DNA of 64,000 bases from Nectonema munidae (taxonomy: Eukaryota > Nematomorpha > Nectonematoida > Nectonematidae): assembly GCA_030549495.1 (NCBI GenBank), contig JAUIRK010000889.1, positions 932,501-996,500 on the forward strand, given 5' to 3'. Positions 46,201 to 56,300 of this stretch are shown here, in pieces. The notes under the pieces were generated by a model that was given only the letters and a program-made list of their open reading frames with translations, was not told the DNA's origin and did not search any database. The position numbers and the translations under genes are program-made. The first letter of the stretch is position 1. The number at the start of each line of letters is the position of its first letter.

Positions 46201-49200
46201 ATGTTCTTTAATATATTGTAACCTTTTTATCCTTTTATCGTGAGATTTTCTTTGAGAAACTTACGCAAATTGTTCCAACACACTCATTTTTTGTTTAGAG
46301 TTTCTTATTGACAATAGGCTAAGCCTAGGCTACACATGCTTTTAATCTAAAAAATACTTTTTTTTGGTTAAAATGAAATCGTTCTATAATTTTCATTTGA
46401 TTTATTTGCAAAACATATAAATTTATTTTCAACGGCCTAATTCTTTTCATTTACGGATCGAACATATTCTTATCGACAGAAGACTAAAAAAGTATTACTC
46501 TTATTTTGTAAATTTACTACATTTGATATATGTGACTTTGATAAACATATAAAAAATAAAAAATTAGAAAAAATTTACCTCAAAAAACAAAATTAACTGT
46601 AAAGAAAACTTATTCTTGACTTGTGCTCGGTTGTGAATCGTCTTCGGTTTTCAGTGGGTATAGGGGTAGGGGAGTAGATTCTTTTCTCATAAACATGCTA
46701 ATTTTTGTCTGAATGCTTCGTTTCTTTTTACCTCATAAATTTTACGATACGGGCGAAAAGCATCTAGTACCATTCGTTCAATCCTTACAAACCGTTCAAT
46801 ATTCAATCTTTTACGACAATCTTTTTACGGTGAACATTCTTTGTGGTTCTTCTTCCTCCTTCTTCTCTGCTGCATTCCTCCTTTCTTCCTCCAAAGCAAT
46901 TAGATCTTCATCTGTTAATTCTTCCTCACCTTGGTCCAATAATTTCTCGATTTTTCCATTTCACATTCCAAACAAAGATTTTTAGCCAGAACGAGTATTT
47001 TTCTCGAATCTTTTCAAGGTCATTGTCTCTATCAAATCCACTCAAAGTTTTAAAGTAACGTTTAACACAGTTTTCCAGATTTTGTTCATACATTTCCTTG
47101 TCACTGATTCCCATGCTGTAGTGATGTTCTTGACGGCTTGAAGATAATATTTTTTCCAAAAATCTCACAAAGATAGATTTGGTCAACATCTGTAACAGCT
47201 ATAGCTTGGTCAGGGTTGTTTTAAGATAATTAGCCTTGAATGCAGAAATGGAACTTTGGTCCATAGGCTGTATGAGTGGAGTTGTATTTGGGGTAAAAAT
47301 ACCACTTTCACGTCTCGATGAAAATCATCTAGATAAGGTGGATGTCCAATTTCGTTATCCAAAACTAATAAGATCTTATTTCGTTTTGCAAACAATATTC
47401 TCGAACTTGGGAAACGAAACAGTTAGTAAACCAGTCTTGGAAAAGTGGTTGAGTCATCCATTCTTTTGTATTGGAGCGCAAATACACTGGTAAGGAGTGT
47501 TTATTTGCACTCCTGCGCGATAAACTAAGATGGGCTTCAGTTTAATGCAGCAATATTTTCCGACAAACATCAAAGTCAGCCTATCCTTAAAAGCTTTAAA
47601 TCCAGGCATGCTTTTTGCTTCTTCATGAATATATAAGTGCGTGCTGGCATGCGTTTACAAAATAAGCCAAGTTTCATCTACATTGAAAATCTGCTCTGGT
47701 AGATATTCTCCTTTTTTAATAATCTGATCAACGTTCTTAACAAATATTTGTGCTTCCTCCACATCTAAACTCGCTGCTTCGCCAATGATTCGAACATTAT
47801 GTAGTTCGAACATCTTGAATCTTCTGAACGAGCCGTAAATTCAACATTGTAGTCTTCTCCTGCACGCTCCTTCAAATCACTTTCATTTCACTTTCAAGAT
47901 GAGTCTATTTTTGGCATTTTGATGGGATTTGCAGCATAAAAATATGGTCCTTTGTAATGCGCACACAACGCGATAGAATTATTCTACAAAATAAAATTAT
48001 TTGTAGAAAATAATTACTTATTATTTTTGTATCGGTGAAATTGTTCTACATTGCCAGGCATGACATAGTTACTCTGTTAAATCTTAAATTATAATCGTAT
48101 TGTGGTCGTGGTCGTAAATCGACGATTTACTGTATATGAATATCAACCTAAAAGATCTTAAAATAGGTATTTAAACGTTATATGATTGAAGTCAACCAAA
48201 AATTAGGAAAGAACTTTTGACAGCTCATTTGAGAAGAGACGGCTTTTTGATTGTGCCATATTAATTTTTAGAAATATATATTTTTGATTGAAAGAAAATT
48301 AATTTAGATAAGGTTTCTTCATTTACAACTGATTCCTTATAGATGATATAATTATGCACAAAGAACACGAAAACATTCATAGTTTAAAATGTATTTTTAA
48401 CGATAAAAATCAAATATATGAGACAAAGATACATTTACCTTTTAAACAAATAAATGAAAAATTGATAAATCACTGTAAAGGAATAAATTTCCGGGGAAAA
48501 AATAGTCAAAAATTAGAGTGGGATCCCTGGAAACTGAGGTCTCGTAAAATAATGAAAGAAACACGTGATGATTTGTTCTTTTTAAGAGTTTAAATTTAGG
48601 ATTTTGTTTTAATTGCAGCCTAAATTCAAAAACAAGACTCTTCAATATTTTTAGGAAATAACTTTCCGACTCATGTTCCACAGATTATATAAACATACGA
48701 CTCAGAGTGCATATGTAGCCCGATGATTTCATCTGGCCCGTTGAATCAGGGTGACGAATTTAATGAAAAGTAGCGGAAATTCAGCTACGAGTATAAAAAT
48801 AATAGAAATTAAATATAGGCTATTTTAAATCTTGAACAGTTTAAGTAGTGCATATAAAAATAATTATCAATACCGTGAGCATAAATACGCGAATTTAAAT
48901 TTTTTCCTGGATAAAATGTCCAATTTGGTAGATAGAGAGAGGACCAAAAATTTGGTCAATGATATATTAATCTGCAGAAATCACATCCTTAAAGCAATTC
49001 AGTTTAACACCCCTTTCTCATTCGAGGATTCGGATTTAGTAAGAAAAAATCTTGGAAAAGTCGCAAAGATGGACCTATCTAAATATTTGAAAAAATGTAA
49101 ACTTCTCACGTTCTTACTTTCAATTTATAGAGTATTTAATGCTTTTGTATAAGGAATCAGAGAAAATAGCATCTTAACAAATAATGGCTGATAAAATAAG

Positions 49201-52200
49201 AAATTATTAATTTTCTTTTAATCTCAGGTTTAAACCGTGAAAAAAGTACAAAGTAACAAATTTATTTGAAAGAAGTGACCTATTTTAGTTCAGTACATCA
49301 AACACTTTGAAATAAACATTATCCTTTGTATATTCAGAAAAAGAGTCATAATTTATTAATTCAGGTTTGGCACATATTGAATAATCATTATATCTTCTAT
49401 GTTAGTATGTCAAATTTACCTGAATTATTTAAAGGTATTCCGAGAAACTCTAGATGCAACGCAAAAAGGACTGGAGCTGACAGCTGCAGTTCCAGCTGCA
49501 GCATTCAGACTGGATGCAGGATACGATTTGGCCATTTTGAAAGAGTACACTTTTATTTCACCTTTTAACTGCGTCCACACAAATCATATCATTTGATACA
49601 TTACGCTACACATATGGTCTTTTCGAACATTGATTTCTGAGTACAGTGCAACCTACATTTCCCGTACCCTAAACCTTTTAAGTGTCCGGATTTTACGAAA
49701 TACTTCAAATACACTTGCAGAATTATAGAAATGACAATTGCCAACGGTCAAGAGAGACACTGCTATTGCTTTTCTTATCTGCGAAACGAATCTATTCTTT
49801 TTTCTTATTTTCAAATCATTTTACATAATTTAATACAGCACTTCTAGAACACGTTATTGTCCCCCCTGGTTACGGCCCTTGGTATATGTATCTAGGTTTT
49901 CTCCAGAGGTCTTGAGGGAACACTGATAAGAAAGAAATGTGAACATTTGGACTTTATATCATGAAGATTTTGAATGTAAACTTTGTTACAACTTTTTTCA
50001 ATTTTGAAAAATGATCGCAGGCTCTGTGGGAGTAAAAAAGATTGAGATGTACTTTTTAATACAGCCATTCACTTTTGAATACAAACGTTCAAAATTTTGT
50101 TCTCAAGATTCATTATCTGCATAAATTAACTAATTTATTTTTGCATACTTTGATATTTGATGTTTTTAACTATAATTGTTACTAGTTAGTAAATGTATGC
50201 TACGTTCTTTCGTAAATTTTTAATTTTTTCAAATGCGCGATCTAAACTTACTAGCGGAGGTAAAAGTCAATAAAGTCAAGTTTGAATTCTAATAGCACTA
50301 AAACACGTAATTAGTCTGATTGTATAAAGTTTGTGTAAAAGAAGTCCAAGTTATTCGGTTAATAAAACTAAACTTTTTATTAATAGATCAACTTTTTAAA
50401 TTCCATTTTTTGTAAGTAATCTAAAATATAAAATTAATTACTAATCTAGTAATTGTAAGTATTAATTCAACATGCCTATATCCAGTTATATATCCATAAT
50501 CTAATTTTCTTTGTGGACAGAATTTTAAAAATGTTCTACTGCTCTCTGTTTCAATGTAATTTCATATATTTTAAAGGGCCGATTTTAATCCCATCTGTTC
50601 TTTCTCTCTTTTTTGAGACACGAAACCTTGACACTTAGCATGTAAAGAACCAAGCTAGTTTGTCTTTTTAAATTTTTCATTTAATAAACTTTGGATAAAA
50701 TCGTATAAATTAAAGTCAGTAGGCATTAAAAAGATAGTAGGTGTTGAAGAAAATTTTTTTCTAAATTAAAAATTGTTCTGTAATCTTTTTTTCACGAAGA
50801 TTAACCTTCGCAGGACACACGATTTTACTGTTACACGAAGGACACAGTAATGGAGAAAAAAGCCCATACGCTTTTTCATATAGAATATACTATTTACAAA
50901 ACTAAGAGTGTTTCAATATGAACTTTTCCAAATTTTTCGTAGCATTTAACATTTCTTCGCCTTTGGATCAAACAGGAAGGCAAACTTTCGTAAATTTGAT
51001 ATTTCTGAAACTTTAGTTCTTTGCTTTTAGACTTTCTTTGCTCATTTTATATCCTTTTTCGTTTTCATTGCATTCAATAAAATTTCTCTTCGTTCTTACA
51101 AATTTTAGACAAACGCTGAAATCATTGTCACCAACTCGAGATTCTGATCAAGGAAAATAAAATCCATGACATTAAATTGACTGAGATTAAATATAGTTTT
51201 TGAAATTGTCGAAAAGTTTTAACTTTTGTTAAAGGGAGAGGATATTTTGTACAGGATAAAAAAAACGAAACTGAAAAATTCTAATTATACAAACTTTCGA
51301 TTTATGCCAAGTTGTCTTTATCATGTTTTTTTTTTTCTCTCTTCAAAGGTAAAAAAATTGGATTTGCGTTTTGAGGAGTGGTTAGAAACCGGTTTCCCAA
51401 AAAAAAAAAATTTTATTTTTAAAAAAAAAAAAATAAAATAAAAAAAAGAAAAAAATTTTTTTTTAAAAATTTTGCATACCCTCGATTTTACCAACCCGCC
51501 CCCAAAATGAAGCATCCATGGAAAATTTAATATAAACTATCCCTGAAAAATATTTGAAAGTAAAAGAATTGTTTGAGGGTGTTCCTAGGTATTTACTAGT
51601 GATAAAGAATTGTTATCGATCTGGGTTAGCTGCAGAGTTCTGAAATAAAATTACCAATTTTTTCATGATTTCCAACAACTTAATCTGCATCTTTTTGTTA
51701 TTCTACAACACGAGATCTTTTAAAAAGGATATCTGTTTTTGAATAAACCTAAATTTGAGTAAATGAAAGTAATATGTAAACGATACAACGTCAATCAAAT
51801 TTTGAAGCAAATCGTCGATAAAAATTATTGAGATTTTGAACCTCAGCCGCAGGTAAAAAAGAATTTTTATTTTAATATAATTAAATAATTTTAATGTTTT
51901 TCAGTTAAAATTAGTAAATTTAGTAAGTTAAATTGTTATTCAGTTAACGAGGAAATTAGTAAACGAACAAGCTAGTTAAAATTATTATGTAAATAGTTTG
52001 TTTGATTGTTGTAAGATTAGTTGAAGCGAATGGTTTAATTTTGATGGGTGATGGTATTTTGAATTGTTTGAAGGAAGATGTTTCTTTTACTCGATCTCGT
52101 TTATATCAAATCCTCTTTGTTTGATGTGAATGTAAAAGCTGTAATTGCGTTTTAGCTTGATCGACTACTTCTACGTTATGACGTACGATTTTCATGGTCC

Positions 52201-53351
52201 ATGGGAAAGTGTTACTGGTGTTAACGCTCCAATGCAAAGCAAAGACAACTCTGACGTGGTAAGTGGACACCGACACCACACACACGCAAGCACCCATCCA
52301 CTCACACACACAATCCACACTGTGTCAGCACCATACTCCTTTGTATGGCATGATATTTATAAAATTAAAAAGTACAATTTATTTCAAAAAGTATTACATC
52401 AGGGCAGCGTTTTTCAAATTTGCGGAAACCTTGGAATATCTTACATCTTTCAGGGAACCGTAAATTTTTTTTAATATTTTTAACACAGTAAAAGAATTAG
52501 ATTAATAAGGCAAAAAAAGATCCTTAATTAAACTAAAAAATTTGCTTAATATATGATAATTAAAACGTAAAGCACGATAAAAAAATGTATATTATTATTA
52601 GTACTATTTTGAGAAACTTCTGGTTTATGATACCTGATCAAAAAGTTTTCCTCAAAAACATCCAAACTTAAACTTAAAAATACCTTACTATTTCTCGTAG
52701 AACCCCTGGGAAGAATTTGCGAAACACAAGTGAAAAAAGCTGAATCCGAGTAAAACTTTTTTTTACATAATAAAATATTTTTAAAAAATTATGAATATAA
52801 CGACGTGGATGATAGTTAGTGATTTAATTAATTAAATTAGATAATTAATTAGTTAGTTCTAGTTAATTATTTGTATATAACTAATTCTTGTTATCTTCGT
52901 TCCAAACGACTCTACTTGCATATAAGAAGAAGCCAATGGCTATATACTATATTATTTTCAATTTTTATTGGCAACCAAATTACTACTCTCACTATTTACA
53001 TTCTCATGTAGATGTATGGATAAATTTTGTTCCAGTGAGATTAAGGGGTAAGAAATCATATAAAAATTACCATCGAGCATAGATTAGTATAAGAAATTAA
53101 AAAAAAGTAAAAATTTATGAAAAAACAAAGCTTTTTTCAGATTTAATAATTTATTTTAAAAAAAAAACATTTTTTTTTGGTTAAGAATCGGGTTCCAAAA
53201 AAACTTTCCAGTGGAACTAAGCAAATTTTTTTGTGCATTAGGCAAACGGCCACAGCTTAAATACGGCTCTGCTTATACACACACACACACACCATATCAT
53301 TCAGACAAACACACACACACACACACATACACACACACAGACACACACACA

Positions 53352-53391
<40 letters not shown>

Positions 53392-56300
53392 GACGGAAAC
53401 AAATATTAAGCCTTTGATTTCGCATTCTCAATAAATAGGAAACTGGAATGATGTATTTCGTGAAAAAGGGAGTTCCAAAGGAAAAAGTAATCATGGGCCT
53501 TGCTTCGTATGGAAAGACTTGGAAGTTAACTTCACCCTCCCAAAACACGCTGGGGTCTGCGGCTTCTGGTTCTGGAACAGCTGGGAAATTCACACGAGAA
53601 GCTGGCATGCTGGCTTACTATGAAGTAAGTTGCCTTTCCATCATTACCTTTTGGAAGCATTCAGATGTATAATTCATCCAAGAGTTTTTTAATTCTTTAA
53701 GGATCAGTACAACTTTTTTTTTTTGGTGTCTAGACGTCAATCGTTATTGTATTTTTGATAAATAGAAGAATAATTTAATTCAAACCCAATTTTCAAAAAG
53801 TCTGTTTAAAATTCTTGAAAGGTTCTAACTCTGCACACGACGCTAAGATATGTTTTATTTTTTTTCAACAAAATTTATTTTAGTTTCCAAATATTTCTAT
53901 GTCCTTTAATATTTTTTACTTTTTTTCGAGGGAAGCTGAATTGTATATATATAAATGTTATATAAATTTGTAAAAAAAAAATGCTAGTATTTTACGATGT
54001 TGTGCAAACTACAAAAAATATTTAGTCAGAAATGTTTCCTTATTAGCTTTTATTTCGTTCTCAGAGTGCAACCTGGATTAAGTGAAATCTTTAGGGTACT
54101 TCATTTTGAGAAATAGGGCGCGAAAGAAAGACATGGGTGGAACATATTGGAATGGCTTTCTCGATTTTCGTTTAGATTGTTGACAATGGTTGGAGCGAAT
54201 CTTTTGATGATCTAAGCAAAACTCCTTACGCAAGTGAAGGCAACCAATTCGTGAGTTACGACAACATCAAAAGCATTGAACACAAGGTGAGAATGAAAAT
54301 TCACTTCTACTTCGTGAAAGCGACGATAAAAAAATTTAATTTGTACAAATAAATGCCAAATTAAAAAAAAAATTTTTAAAATTTGTACAAAGAAAAAAAA
54401 TTTAAAAAAAAAATTAAAGAAAAAGCTTTAAGTTAAGAGATTTTTGTCAATACTGGTTGATTGAGAATTGAACCAATAATGTTCTTGTAAATATAGCGTC
54501 ACTTGCATGTATTAGAAATTCATTTCGCCTCATGACAGGTTCACAAAATGCAAACTCAGATATTATGTATACAAAGTTATTAGTGATCGATCATATGAAC
54601 GCTGATTAGTAGTTAATGATTAACTTGATGATAAACGCGCAGAAAATTTGTTTTATTGCTAACATTGAAAATATACTCACATTTTTAAATTTGCCACGCT
54701 TAAAACCAACACTTATACATCTCTGACACAAACATGCCTGGAATTTTATGTTACGAGTCTTATTCGAGACATAGTACATGTTTATCAAAGTACTCATGAG
54801 GCAATCCAGTTATCAGTAATCTCACCAAGTTTCAGATGGCAGATGAATTTTTTGACTGATTATAGAATTAAAACGTATAGAAAAACAGTGAAAATTTCCT
54901 CTAAGATGAAATTGTATTATCTAGCCGTTTGCTACCAATGTGACTGTTCTGTAGGAAAAAATAGACAACATTTGGAAAAGTGAATAAGGGTTTTCCAAAA
55001 TCATATTTCAAATCGATGTTTATATTAAATTATTGTGAATAGAAAAAAATTGATCCTAGTTTTACTAACTTGGGGATTAGAAAATTTCTTACCTGTTTTT
55101 CTAATAATAATTAGATGGCGTTAATTACATATAATTTAATAAAGACATCAAGATGAAAAAATCATTGATTTTTCTGTATTTAATTTTTTTTTAATATTTT
55201 TATCAAGCAGTTGATAACAGGAAGCGATATAAATTTACTAAACCTATCATTGTTTTCCTTTTCATTTGTTCAACTTTATAGTATTTATATTAACTAGTTT
55301 ATTTATGAAGATCACGGAAAAACTGGCGTCGTCAATTTATCTATTCAAGTTGCAGAGTTGAGTAAATTTGAGGCTAAGCTACAATAAAACTTCCAGTAGT
55401 GAGAACATCTCTTAATACTTTTCAAAGTCTTAATTTATTATTGTGAAGTAACTTCCAAAGTTTTTTTCTAACTTCCTTAGTCAAAAATGTAATTTGTACG
55501 AATTCCACATTTTCTGTATAATAAGGACGCATCATTCGCATTTAGACAAAGTTTGTTTGTGAGCACGACTTTGGTGGAATCATGCTATGGGATCTGTCAA
55601 TGGATTTGAGGGAGCGATCACAGGCTCTCTTTGCTCATTCGGGTGACATGCTGGACAAGTCATGTGGCGGGAAAACGTCCAGTGACAGTCCAAGCACAAC
55701 CGAAAAAGGCTCTTCCTCTCAAGACACAACTTCTACTTCTGCTCCGGATTCAAGTGCTGGATCCCCAACCACTACAAGTAAATCTTCCTATCTCAATCTT
55801 GAATGAACATCACATATTCCAAACATAAAAAAGGCATGTATTTAAAAAATGTATAAAAAAATTTAGGATATGTGTTTGGATTCGGACAACTAATCCAGGT
55901 CAACTCAAATAATGTTTTGTCAATTTAATAGACTAATAATAATTAGTTACTTGGTCCGTTAGTCCGTACTCTAACGCATAATTACTCTACAAATTTCCTG
56001 AAAACGGTTAAAAAAAATGTTTAAATCTTTTGTAAAAAAAAAATTAAAAAAAGTGTTTAATTTGAAAAATTAATTAAAGGATAAAAAAAACTCAAATCCG
56101 TTTCGTTCGAGTTGACTTCAATTTTTTTTTATGTATTTGAATAAAACGAACCCAATTAAAATTCTAAAAAGAATTAAAAAAAATAAAAATAAAAAATGAT
56201 ATCTAGAAAAGGAGCGAGTACAGACATTCTAGAAATGGGACTCACAGCTGTTCTTTGGAATTTTTGTATATCTAGTGTAGCTGAAGTAAAAATGCACTTA

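Noticed and set aside
46713-47493. Plus-strand ORFs (46713-46985, 46843-47058, 47236-47493)
   Set aside because: Antisense shadows of the minus-strand Tigger1-like remnant.
48832-49152. 106-codon ORF (HKYANLNFFLDKMSNLVD...) in chitinase intron 4
   Set aside because: Lys/Asn/Leu-rich in AT-rich DNA, no recognisable domain, no second supporting signal. Possibly a transposon remnant, not supportable.
53211-53608. ORFs made of His/Thr or Cys/Val repeats
   Set aside because: They are readings of the CA microsatellite and overlap the antisense of chitinase exon 7.
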